Assembly (NCBI GenBank): GCA_036583965.1 | Contig: JAZBQD010000027.1 | Location: 5,412,187-5,476,186, forward strand | From: Prunella strophiata | Taxonomy: Eukaryota; Chordata; Aves; Passeriformes; Prunellidae | Direction: 5' to 3' | DNA: 64,000 nt | In this document: piece by piece, positions 12,601-23,056 of the stretch | Numbering within the stretch: the first letter of the stretch is position 1 | How the letters are laid out: each line of letters opens with the position of its first letter | The notes under the pieces: model-generated | The model's input: only the letters and a program-made list of their open reading frames with translations | Database searches by the model: none | What the model was told of the DNA's origin: nothing | Position numbers and translations under genes: made by a program

Positions 12601-15413
12601 GTCAGGAAACCTGGTGGGATGAACTGCCGCAGAGGAGTGTAGTATCCTTGAGGGAAATCTCCAGCTCCATCTGGAACCTGGGGAAACACAGGAAGCAGAT
12701 CACCTTCCACCTAAAGACTCTCTCCAGGATACACCTGCATTATCAGAACAGTTCTGGGGTTTTGTCCATATGCTGCCATGGCAGTGCACATACTGGCATG
12801 TGGAAAGCCTGGGCACAGGATAATATGCTGCAACTGAGGAGCAAGAACTTCTCACATGATGCCAGTGCAAAACTGACCCTTTTAAGTCCTTGTCACCTGT
12901 TCTAGCATCTCGTTGGAGTAGGTGGTTTAAACCAGGAGCAGCCATCTTCCTTTCTCAGCAGCACCTAAAACTTGACAGGGAATTTCCATACAATCTATTG
13001 TTTTGAGGCAGATCACTCTACCTTAACATCAACTGATGAATTCTACTGAAAGCAGGTTAGATTATTAACATCATCATTTGCTAATGTTTTCTTCAGTGCA
13101 ATGTATCAAAATGCTATGAAGTAACTGGTAAGGAAAATGACTCTTCACTGGTTACTTCAACAGAGAGAAGGCAGCTAAAATAAAGCAGATTTAGCACAGG
13201 TAATTAAAGCATGCTACTCACTGATACAGTGGTTGCATTCCCTGGCACGTAGCTGCTAGGAATGTGTCGGAATCCTCTCTGAAGTGATATTCCTGGAGGT
13301 GATGGTGCTTCCCCACTGCTTGACTCATTGATGGCAAATCCCAGGGAAAATGGGTGGTAAGGATACACCCCAGAACACCCCGGGTACACTTTTGGGATTT
13401 CTCTCTCCAGGTAGTCTGGGTTGACAGTGTATTCTGGAGGAAAAGCAGGGTGAGCTAGGGAACAATGAGAAAAGAACAAATAAAATTATGCATATAATTT
13501 TATGGAGTTACGTAGAAGTAGCTGCAGGAACAAATTCCACTCTCAAACAGGAGAATTCTGGTCCTTTGGTTTGATGTTTAGCTCCCCAGTGAATTAATTT
13601 TGTGATTTTTTCATGAATGACGGAAAGGTACAGTGGATGACACTATAATGCAGTTATTCTGCATTCTTTTCTGTCTTGTGCACTGTGAAGTTTGTCCTTA
13701 GTAAAGCATTGGCTGAAGAATCTTATTCTTTCAGTACATCCAACAAGAGCAGAACAACCTTAACTTCTGACTCTAGTGGTACTTAAAACAAAATTCCACA
13801 GAAATAGCTGAGTTCTCACTTTCTTGCATTCTAATAATGCAGTTCTATCTGTCAGTTCTTAGGTTAATTTACAGCACACTCAGTTTTAGGGATCATACAC
13901 AAACAATCAGAAGCAGAAGTCAGTTACTTCACTTTTTATCTTGCATCTTGAATCTCATATGGCCTCTGAAGTCTTAGGAAAAGGAGTGGCTATTTGAATG
14001 TAAATAGGGTCCTTCTTGTCTGCCCCATCCTCCGATTGGCAGAGAAGGCAAAGAATTTCCTTTGAAAGATTTATTTCTGGAATACTATAATTTGTACCTA
14101 ATCTTTTTTTGAAGTTGGTCAGCAGGTTAGAAATGTTAAGGGAAGGACTGATAGACATCTGTATAGGCTACTGTCATCTATAAACATACTTTTATTCCAA
14201 AACAAAGCTAAAAAGGGTAAGTTATTGACAGTATTCTCTGGGGACTACAGATGTCCAAAACAAGTCTTCTCAGGACAACATTTTGTCTTGCAGGTTGCCA
14301 ACTCTCCAAAGGCTCAGATTCATGACTACTGCAGTCAGTAAGAATTTCTGCAACATTCTTATAGCAATAGACTGGAGTTACTATAATAAATTAGACAAGT
14401 CACATTAAAGACTATTAAAGGAAGCCATTTAAGACCATACAACTGCTCCACCTGAGTAGTTTATGCCCTGCTCTTAACTACCAAATGTACTTTTACATTA
14501 AGTCATCCCAACCAAATTTAGTTTTTGCTACAGGTATGAATTAAGGCAAAAAGGTCTTTTTCTTTTACACTGCTAGCATAAAATGCTAGCTACAGGCAGC
14601 TGCAGAAGTACCTTACCTATTTACACGCCATCGCTGAGCTTTTCAGCATTTTTTTTGTTGGAATTTTGTGCCTTTGAGTTTATAAACGCCGTGACAGCAC
14701 TCAGAGAAACAAGGAGAGCAGATCCAGTTTTGTTGCACTCCCAGATTAGCTTCCCTCTCAGTGAAAAGCCACTTTGCTTTAGCCCCGAGCTCGCAAGGGG
14801 CGGCGAGGCCGAGCACGTTGTTGCCGCCCGGCGCCGCGGAGCTGCAGGGACGGGACGAGGCTGCAGAGCCGACATGCCAGCCCAGAGCCCCCGGGGAACG
14901 AGAGCGGGACAGAAAGCAGGGAGCGGCTCTCCGGGCAGCCGCAGCCTGAGGAATCACCGAAACGCACAAGTGGCACGTTCGACGGGGGAAGAGAACAGAG
15001 ATGCTGGGAAGAGGCTTTGGGGACAGGGCCTTACCGTCGTCCCTGAAGGGCGGTGGCGGTGGCGCCCAGCACGCCGTGCCCTTGCCGCCGCTGTCGGGCT
15101 GGGCGCCCTTCTTCCTCTCGTGGCCGCAGTGCTCCGGGGCCGCGTCCTCCCGGGCAGCCGCCCCGCGGCCCTCGCCCGACGGAACGGGCTCCGCGCCCGC
15201 CCTGGCCGGCGGCTCCGTCTCCTGCTGCCTCAGCGCCTTCTGGGCTGCCATGATCTTCTGCCGCTCGGTGATGAGCGAGCACTTCTCGCACAGGCACAGC
15301 TTCCAGCGGCAGTGCCCGGCGTGGCCCTTGACGGGCACCACGAAGCCGTGGTTGCGGCAGCGGGAGCACTTGGGTGCCCGCAGAGCCTTCGCCGTGGCCT
15401 CGGCCGCCTCCAT
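9549..15413 (-). CDS. DMRTB1: DMRTB1 (DMRT6), DM-domain transcription factor, complete four-exon gene
   Basis: The CDS is join(9549-9619, 12533-12677, 13222-13454, 15035-15413), complement, 828 nt or 275 residues plus stop. The product should be a nuclear, sequence-specific DNA-binding protein. Residues about 14-64 form a DM domain. It has the two interleaved zinc sites (C16, C19, H31, C35 and H22, C40, C42, C45) and the recognition-helix segment [12 protein letters not shown]. The words [18 protein letters not shown] and [12 protein letters not shown] point to DMRTB1 rather than DMRT1, 2, 3 or A1, which have other residues after RNHG and KGHKRFC-like motifs. The C-terminal half is proline-rich (QFIPPGF, HYIPAPV), as the family name says. 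In mouse, DMRT6 acts in spermatogonia to coordinate the switch from mitosis to meiosis. Human DMRTB1 is longer (about 340 residues from memory). The start at 15413 is chosen because the TATA box lies between it and the next upstream in-frame ATG (15593), and its context (GTGCCATGG) is strong. Splicing is predicted, not shown by RNA. Confidence 0.93.
9620..12532 (-). other. DMRTB1 intron 3
   Basis: A 2913-bp intron. It contains a 17-bp A run near 10415 and pyrimidine-rich plus-strand sequence at about 10.8-11.3 kb, the source of several chance Pro/Ser-rich frames. It also holds the short tandem repeat at 11.34 kb. No other exon is supported inside it. Confidence 0.75.
11338..11383 (+). repeat. 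Short tandem repeat in DMRTB1 intron 3
   Basis: Two copies of TGTCCCCACTGCTGGG occur about 20 bp apart with GGGGATSTG words between them. It lies in the third intron, on the non-template side of the gene. Confidence 0.75.
12533..12677 (-). CDS. DMRTB1: DMRTB1 exon 3
   Basis: The exon is 145 nt and encodes residues 205-252 plus one base. The acceptor is TGTTTCCCCAG|GTT (phase 0, matching exon 2). The donor is CATG|GTAAGG at 12532. The core words [20 protein letters not shown] carry the proline-rich signature of the family's C-terminal region. Without splicing the frame would run to a stop at 12435. Confidence 0.9.
13222..13454 (-). CDS. DMRTB1: DMRTB1 exon 2
   Basis: The exon is 233 nt and completes codon 127 (G|CT, Ala), running to residue 204. 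The acceptor is a pyrimidine-rich run ending TTGTTCCCTAG just above 13454. The donor is TCA|GTGAGT at 13221. The peptide is rich in Pro, Tyr, Ser and Gly (for example [18 protein letters not shown]), as expected of the DMRTB1 tail. An alternative acceptor 21 nt further in (CTCCAG) keeps frame but is less likely. Confidence 0.88.
15035..15413 (-). CDS. DMRTB1: DMRTB1 exon 1 (coding part)
   Basis: This exon encodes residues 1-126 plus one base of codon 127, including the whole DM domain and a GC-rich Ala/Gly/Glu linker. The donor reads GACG|GTAAGG on the minus strand (GT at 15034-15033). The frame would stay open into the intron down to 14643, but the strong donor and the phase match to exon 2 support splicing here. 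Confidence 0.93.
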
Positions 15414-15465
15414 GGCACCGCAGCGACCGCCCGGACCCCCCGTCAGGCCCTGCCCGTCCTCTGGG

Positions 15466-15473
15466 CTTTTATA
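15466..15473 (-). promoter_or_regulatory. TATA box of DMRTB1
   Basis: The minus strand reads TATAAAAG, preceded by CCCG, a close match to the TATA consensus. It lies 52 nt above the DMRTB1 ATG. With usual spacing, transcription should start near 15440-15443, leaving a 5' UTR of only about 28 nt. The box sits inside a CpG island, which is a less common promoter combination. Confidence 0.75.
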
Positions 15474-15740
15474 CGGGACGGGGCATGTAACAACGCGGGC
15501 CGCGGGGCAGGAGAGCCCACGGCAGCGGGTGGGGAGCGCCCCGGGCCCCGCGGGCTCCCTGCCGTGCTCCCGGCACGGCTCCCGGGCGGGCACCCCCTGC
15601 GGCCCTTGGTGCGGGCGGGAGCCGCAGCCCGGCCGTGGGGGCTGAGCCTGCCGGAGCCGCGGGGGGCACGGGCCCCACGGGCGGCACCTCGCTCTGTGCC
15701 CGTGCTGGAGGGGGTGGGGGGTTTGGATGGACCCGAATGC

Positions 15741-18135
15741 GCTGTGCCTTACAGTAGTGCCCTAAAAGATAATTTTCCCTTTTGGCACTTTAACATCTGC
15801 ACCCACTTTCATGCCCATCATGCATTCGGTTTTAATATGCACGGGACTACAGTCCCGTTTTGTTTCCAATTTGCAGCATGCGTCTCTTGATGAGGAGGAG
15901 TGACTGCCTCAGCAGAAAAGGAACACTTTCATCATTCTGTTTTTCAAAAGAAGCTACTAAGACGAAGGTGGAAAGCATATGTCGTTCCAAAGACCTGTCT
16001 CCTTTTCTCAGAATTCCTTATTCTCTGGAAACAAAGACAGGCTTGCAGTTAGAAATACAGGAATGCTCCAGTTCTAGTATTGCTTTGAAAGCACTGGTTA
16101 TTTGTTACTGCTGGTAGCTGCAAAGCCATGGTTTACACAGTAGCCCATTTCAGGAGAAAACTCCCCACTTTGCAACGTACACTGCTGAATTTTCTCACCT
16201 ATACAACAGCTTTTTAAAAATCTTAAGGTGGCTATAGCTTCTATGTTAAAGAGAACACGATAGAAATTAATCCCCAAGTAGTAGTGAAGCTTTCTACTAA
16301 GTTTCAAGAGAACCAGGTAGCATCTATCTGCTTGCTCTGAAACAATTCTAACTGCAATGGAGTTTGTTTCACAAACCTGGCAGAAGCCCTTCCCTTGGTG
16401 CAGAGAATCCTGGAAAGCCCTGGTGCACCCTTCAACACCTTGGGGGGTGAGGCCCCAGCAGAGCAGCCCGTTAGGGATTTGGCAACAGTGTGGCTTGGCA
16501 GCAAGTCTTCTCTTTTGCAGAGAAGAGAAGAAGAGGCAGCCCTGTGCCCGCCAAAGCTCAGCCGAGATTTCAGGCTTCTCACTTTGCAAAAGACCCACTA
16601 GGATTTTGCACCTAGGTCCTGCAGGTTTACAGCAGGATTTTGCCAAGGCCTTGATCTTTCTCTACTCATTCTAAACATTGACTCTGTATTACATGTACAC
16701 AGATAAAATATTCCTAATTTTATGCTCCATATTTTTACTGTATGCTCGGGTTGTGCTAATTTAGCTGTAGAATGAAAGAGGATGGATGACACATTTTAAA
16801 AAACTGTGATTATATCTTTTCATAGATACCCAATCTGTGTTCCTTTGGATACTTGAGGAGAGGGGGAGAAAGATAGGCTACATTTATTTTCCCCATTAAT
16901 TTTCTATTCTGAGTCACATAATACTATTCTTCAAGACATTTACTAAAATACACAGAAATTTATCTCTTCTCTTTCTAAAATGGTGTACCAGCCATGGGCT
17001 CTACCAGTTTCTTCACTAATTAAACCATATCTTTCAAAGTCATGTGCACTTTTCACCTAAACATTCAAGATTTATTATACTCTCCATATAGTTTGTTTCA
17101 AACATGACTAGACTTGCTTTTTGTAGAAAAGTGAACATTTTACTTTGCTTGTGAGGTAAATCCTTATTTCTGCAGGCAGTTCAGAGAATTCTGTTACTCC
17201 AATCCTGATATGTTTTTTTATATGTATTTGAGTTAGCCTAATCACACACTGTAAGAAGACCAAAACAGAGAGAAGATAGAGCAATTTCTAAATAAATTTT
17301 TGGAATGAAGTGTAGACTTGTATGTGGATGCAGCAGCTTCATGTCTATTATATTTTTCTTCTTTTTTTCATATTTGAAAGAAAATGAGGCCCAATACAGA
17401 CTCTTCAAAACTTATTTTTCCCTAGCATTTTATGTAAGATATGGTGGGAGCAGAACATAAAGTGTGTAAAGAGTTGTGTATTAAAGTAGCACTTATAAGA
17501 ATTATTATCTTGCCAAAATGAAAGGAAGGCAACCTGCTGACTTTATGTTATTGAAATAAATAGCAATAATATCTCTACTCCTTTCCAACTTCTGAATCAG
17601 TATAAAGTGTGTGGCTTTGGTATGCAGTTTGCTTTGTACATGAAACAGTGAGGAAAAGCAATGACTTAGCTAAAAGGGAACAAATCCAAAGAGTGTCATA
17701 AAAGTCAATAGCAGAAAATTGGGGTTTGGGTTTTTCTTCCTCCTTCTCAGACTTTCCAGCTAATATTCATACAATAAATGTTTTTTGGCAAGAAAATTGT
17801 TCTGTGGCAAGAAAACTGTTCTGACATTTCAGAAAGCAACAGCAACTTAATCAAGAAATTTTTTCAGTTTGAGCTCTCCATTAATAAATACTTCCACACT
17901 TGGTTCAAAATACATTTTCTTATACATAAAAAAAATCGAAGAGTATCTTTCAAATTTTTAAGACATCACATATGAAGGTAAAATCCTCTATTCAAAAATT
18001 ACCTTTTTATCATTGTAGTTTGGAAGTATCCATTATGGACTGCCATAAGTTATTATATAAAAATTGATATAGTAGTACTACTATCAGGTCTTCTCCATTA
18101 TAACTGTGTAGAACTGTGTTTACAGCTCAGCCAGG
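15741..18135. other. Upstream flank of DMRTB1
   Basis: AT-rich DNA between the promoter island and the 24-bp satellite. A 182-codon minus-strand frame (16646-16098) is open but shows no domain or codon pattern I recognise. The only structured element seen is the 19-bp duplication at 17.79 kb. Confidence 0.6.
17786..17823 (+). repeat. 19-bp tandem duplication
   Basis: TGGCAAGAAAATTGTTCTG is followed directly by TGGCAAGAAAACTGTTCTG, with one mismatch. It is a minor local duplication. Confidence 0.85.
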
Positions 18136-19668
18136 GCACAATCAACATGTGGAGATATTGCACAATCAACATGTGGAGATATTGCACAATCAACATGTGG
18201 AGATATTGCACAATCAACATGTGGAGATATTGCACAATCAACATGTGGAGATATTGCACAATCAACATGTGGAGATATTGCACAATCAACATGTGGAGAT
18301 ATTGCACAATCAACATGTGGAGATATTGCACAATCAACATGTGGAGATATTGCACAATCAACATGTGGAGATATTGCACAATCAACATGTGGAGATATTG
18401 CACAATCAACATGTGGAGATATTGCACAATCAACATGTGGAGATATTGCACAATCAACATGTGGAGATATTGCACAATCAACATGTGGAGATATTGCACA
18501 ATCAACATGTGGAGATATTGCACAATCAACATGTGGAGATATTGCACAATCAACATGTGGAGATATTGCACAATCAACATGTGGAGATATTGCACAATCA
18601 ACATGTGGAGATATTGCACAATCAACATGTGGAGATATTGCACAATCAACATGTGGAGATATTGCACAATCAACATGTGGAGATATTGCACAATCAACAT
18701 GTGGAGATATTGCACAATCAACATGTGGAGATATTGCACAATCAACATGTGGAGATATTGCACAATCAACATGTGGAGATATTGCACAATCAACATGTGG
18801 AGATATTGCACAATCAACATGTGGAGATATTGCACAATCAACATGTGGAGATATTGCACAATCAACATGTGGAGATATTGCACAATCAACATGTGGAGAT
18901 ATTGCACAATCAACATGTGGAGATATTGCACAATCAACATGTGGAGATATTGCACAATCAACATGTGGAGATATTGCACAATCAACATGTGGAGATATTG
19001 CACAATCAACATGTGGAGATATTGCACAATCAACATGTGGAGATATTGCACAATCAACATGTGGAGATATTGCACAATCAACATGTGGAGATATTGCACA
19101 ATCAACATGTGGAGATATTGCACAATCAACATGTGGAGATATTGCACAATCAACATGTGGAGATATTGCACAATCAACATGTGGAGATATTGCACAATCA
19201 ACATGTGGAGATATTGCACAATCAACATGTGGAGATATTGCACAATCAACATGTGGAGATATTGCACAATCAACATGTGGAGATATTGCACAATCAACAT
19301 GTGGAGATATTGCACAATCAACATGTGGAGATATTGCACAATCAACATGTGGAGATATTGCACAATCAACATGTGGAGATATTGCACAATCAACATGTGG
19401 AGATATTGCACAATCAACATGTGGAGATATTGCACAATCAACATGTGGAGATATTGCACAATCAACATGTGGAGATATTGCACAATCAACATGTGGAGAT
19501 ATTGCACAATCAACATGTGGAGATATTGCACAATCAACATGTGGAGATATTGCACAATCAACATGTGGAGATATTGCACAATCAACATGTGGAGATATTG
19601 CACAATCAACATGTGGAGATATTGCACAATCAACATGTGGAGATATTGCACAATCAACATGTGGAGAT
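18136..19668. repeat. 24-bp minisatellite, about 64 identical tandem copies
   Basis: The unit spans 18136-18159 and contains the core CAACATGTGG followed by AGATATTGC. It recurs with an exact 24-bp period for 63 full units plus a final 21-base partial unit. I saw no substitution or indel between copies. The array begins after unique CTCAGCCAGG and breaks off into GTGGCAGAACTGCCC. Because 24 is divisible by 3 and the unit has few stops, five of six frames are open through the array. Plus-strand frames repeat HNQHVEIL, INMWRYCT and AQSTCGDI; minus-strand frames repeat HMLIVQYL and ISPHVDCA. These are repeat artefacts unless transcription is shown. Confidence 0.98.
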
Positions 19669-22600
19669 GTGGCAGAACTGCCCAAGAAGAACTCTCACCT
19701 TCACCTGTCCCAGAATACCATTTTAAGAAGTAGCACATTTAGCATCCTCATAGTTAGAAGCTCCTTGTAAAAAGTATGAAGGAGTTTCAGACATGCTCTG
19801 GCTGATGTGCAGTACCAAACCCCCTCTCACTGCTGAGCTCACAGCAGCACACATCCCTCAGTGCTGGGCTCAGCTCTCTGCTGACAAGCTCTCTGTCTGA
19901 TCCTGCCCAAAAGAAGCCTACATGACAATGAATAAACTTCTTCCAGGCACTTCTGTACACTGTATTTTCCACTTTTCTAATCAGGGTGAAATTGTACTGT
20001 AGTAAACTTTATTTTTTTTTTTTTTAATGTGAGGGAAAGTGCAGCATAGAAACAGTGCAATATGATTATACTCTAACTACCTTAAAATTTGAAATGGTTG
20101 AAATGTGTTTGGGTTGAATATTTTTAAGTCTGGTTGCTGTTAAGTTCTTTAAATTGAAATAAACAGATTTAACTTTTCAATTCTATTCCAGCATCAATTT
20201 CTTTATTTTAAAATGTTGTCTTCTGTAGTGCAAGCAGGAATTTCACTGAAGTGTGTGGGGTTTTATTGTTGTTGTATTTAAAACAGTTTTAACCAGAGCA
20301 CCATTAGATGTTGACTTTCATCTGCTGTATCAAAAAGGTGAAACTCTATGCTGTGATCAAAGAAAATTGGATGGAGTTTATACATATTTTAAAGTCTTAA
20401 AAATGTATCAAAGTTATATAAGCACTTCTGGTTTCTTTAACAAACACAACTAAAATAAATCTCGAGTACTTAAAATTGAGTATCTTTTTAACATATAACA
20501 GTTCTTAAATATTAACAGTAGAGATTTTATTAGTAACACTGCTGTTTGTTTATTGTAGCAAGATCTTTATTTAAGAGAAAAGAAATAGTGATTAAACTGG
20601 AAACTCCATGATCTGGCTATTTCATGAGTTCCAGAAGGGTGGGGTGGACCTGGAGAGAAATGAACACCAGCAAGGAAATCAAACATGCAGCAGCTCTTAT
20701 TCTGCATCAATACACCTCTCATATAAGCAGGAAATAAAATACATTGAGGGGAATAGAGTGAGACAGACATAAATACACACACACACATACACACACACAC
20801 ACAGATGCTTTCCCCAAATAAGTGATAGAGTATTTAAAGATCCCTATCTTGAAAAAAAAAGATCCATGGTAAAAAACTCCTAATGGGAGATGTTCAGTCA
20901 GTTTGCAATAAATAAAAACCACTGTTATCATCACAATCTGATTGTTTGCTTACTTTCCATGTCTAAGAAAATAATTATCCCTTCAGAAGAAACCTTTTGT
21001 TTCTATAGAAGGTCACCTTTGTAGGCATTAATAGAAAAAAGAGTAACTGAAAACCCAAAGGATAGTCCACTGTGATAGTGCTATGGCAGCTGCAGGGGTG
21101 CCTTAGTTACAGCACCATTTTACTTCAGTAAGCTCCCAAATTTAGTGAGTTTTATACTGGATAGCACTCAGCTTGTCAATCAGTCTTCTGCCTAGAGAAA
21201 TAAACACATTTCTAATCCAGAGTCCTCATTCTCCTTCCCCTCAGCTATAGTTCTTGTCATATTATCTTAGACACAAAGAACAGAAAATCACATTTGAATT
21301 CTCCCAAACAGCACAAAAAGGATTTCATGCAGAAACAGTCACGCTCTCCACAGTAAGTAGGTGGCCCGTTTAGAGTCATCTTTGCTTAGCACCTATTTTG
21401 TGCTGAAATTGTCACATTACCTTGTCAGCAAGCCTAAAGCAATGCTAATAGATGGATAAGGCAGGAGACAGCTGAAAGACCACTACAAACATCAAGTGTA
21501 CTTGCTGTGGGCAGGATTCCATTTGTGATTGTCAACACTGGTACATATCCCACATTTTCTAAATGTATTTCTCCACCTCACATCTGAATTAGATTTCAGA
21601 GTATCTGAAGTAACTTAAACAATGCAAAATAAATAAAACCATGTGTTTGCCATAATTTCTTCTTCTTCAGCCTGGACCCTTCATGGATACTTCAGTGAAG
21701 CCAATAAAAATGAAATTACCAAATAGTAGTTACTTACCAGCACAGAATGAGAGACTATCATCAAAATGTTTAGCTTGGAGACAGAACAGACAAGAGTAGT
21801 GATGATTAATCTCTGGCATGCATGCTAAAATTGATTTCTGGTATTCACACCAATAGAACATCTTCTGGTCTTTGGGGATGATTCTGGGAATAGACAGACT
21901 CCCAGAGAGATGATAAAGCTTCTTGCTGGCTCCTTAAACCTGTGTGTCAGAGAGAAACTGGTTTGTAGCAAGGAAGAGAATGCAAGCACCAACAGTGATG
22001 AATTTGCATTAGCTCATTCCAGCCAGGTATACTGAAGGATGCTGTTTAAGAAGCATTCCTTCTCTTTGTTATTTCCATGAATTTTTTCTATGGAACAACT
22101 GACAAGATAATTTTTCCAATTTAACAGAATCTTGTAGATTATATATACAGTGTATGTACATATATTGGAGATACATTTTCACAGGAGAGGACTTTTGTAA
22201 ATATGAACATAAAAAGTTAAGTTGAAAGGATGCCTGCCTGTCTCCAAACTGAGGGAGTAAATCTCTCCTGCCCTGACAGACTTATGTCCTTGCTGTGTTA
22301 AGACAACTTGCATTTCTCTCTTTCCAACATGAAATGTGTTGGTGAGCTACTTCAGCTGGCTCCTGGAACTTCAAAGTCCACTAATACAATGTAGAAAGTA
22401 AACAGTGGAATAGGAAATAAAATCAATGCATTGATAGGACATCATCCTCTTTTCTACCTTCTTGATCCAGCAAATTAAAAAAGAAGTCCACTTATTCAAC
22501 AGAGGACTGCAAATCACCTGTGGCAGCAGAGATTATGGACAAAGAAGACATGAAAGTAGCAGACAGCTGACCAGCAGCTTTTACAGATATAATGATAAGC

Positions 22601-23056
22601 ATGCACAGGTGTGAAGCCATACTGAAGTATTTTCACTGCAGAAACAAGAGGGAAACCAAAGAGGTACATTTCCTTGGCATTTCATACTTTGCCATCATGA
22701 AATCAGACTGCCTTTCATCACAATAAATGTAAATATTTGCAAGATTAGCTATTATGAAGCATAGAAATAACAGAATCAGACAATAGGTTGTTAGCAGTAT
22801 TTCCTTTGAATCTAAATCAAACTTGATTTTAAGTCAGGAAAGTTTAGTTTGATCAACTCCAGAAAACAAATAGAAAAAGACACCAAATCATCTCTTCAAT
22901 TTCCCTGGAGCTGTGGGACCCAACTGTCACAAAAGGTTGCCTGTAGCTGCAGGGATGTGCTGTTGGAAAGATTGACCTCCACAGCAGTGGCTGCTGCAGG
23001 CAGACCCTTGTGAGCTCTTTCCTGGGCAGCAGCAGCCTGGTCCCATGGCCACTGCT
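19669..23056. other. Spacer between the two large tandem arrays
   Basis: Unique AT-rich DNA with a CA microsatellite (20.78 kb) and a short T run (about 20011-20025). No gene or recognisable mobile element is visible. Confidence 0.6.
20775..20804 (+). repeat. CA dinucleotide microsatellite
   Basis: A run of CA units is interrupted once by CATA. A typical, probably polymorphic, microsatellite. Confidence 0.95.

Larger units (their letters stand above)
14780..15740. promoter_or_regulatory. CpG island over the DMRTB1 promoter and exon 1
   Basis: This stretch is strikingly GC- and CpG-rich compared with the AT-leaning DNA on both sides. It covers the upstream region, TATA box, exon 1 and the start of intron 1. 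Long open frames on both strands here follow from the scarcity of stop codons in GC-rich DNA. The exact borders are judged by eye. Confidence 0.8.

Noticed and set aside
14583..15890. 435-codon plus-strand open frame across DMRTB1 exon 1
   Set aside because: It is the antisense shadow of a GC-rich coding exon and CpG island. Stops are rare there and the translation shows no domain.
16098..16646. 182-codon minus-strand frame upstream of DMRTB1
   Set aside because: Longer than most chance frames here, but there is no recognisable domain, no good promoter, and the composition looks random.
18136..19668. CRISPR array
   Set aside because: The repeats are directly adjacent with no spacers, and the host is a vertebrate.
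18116..19738. Long proteins of more than 520 residues in the 24-bp array
   Set aside because: They arise because the period is a multiple of three and the unit lacks stops. Several frames are open at once, which real coding does not require.
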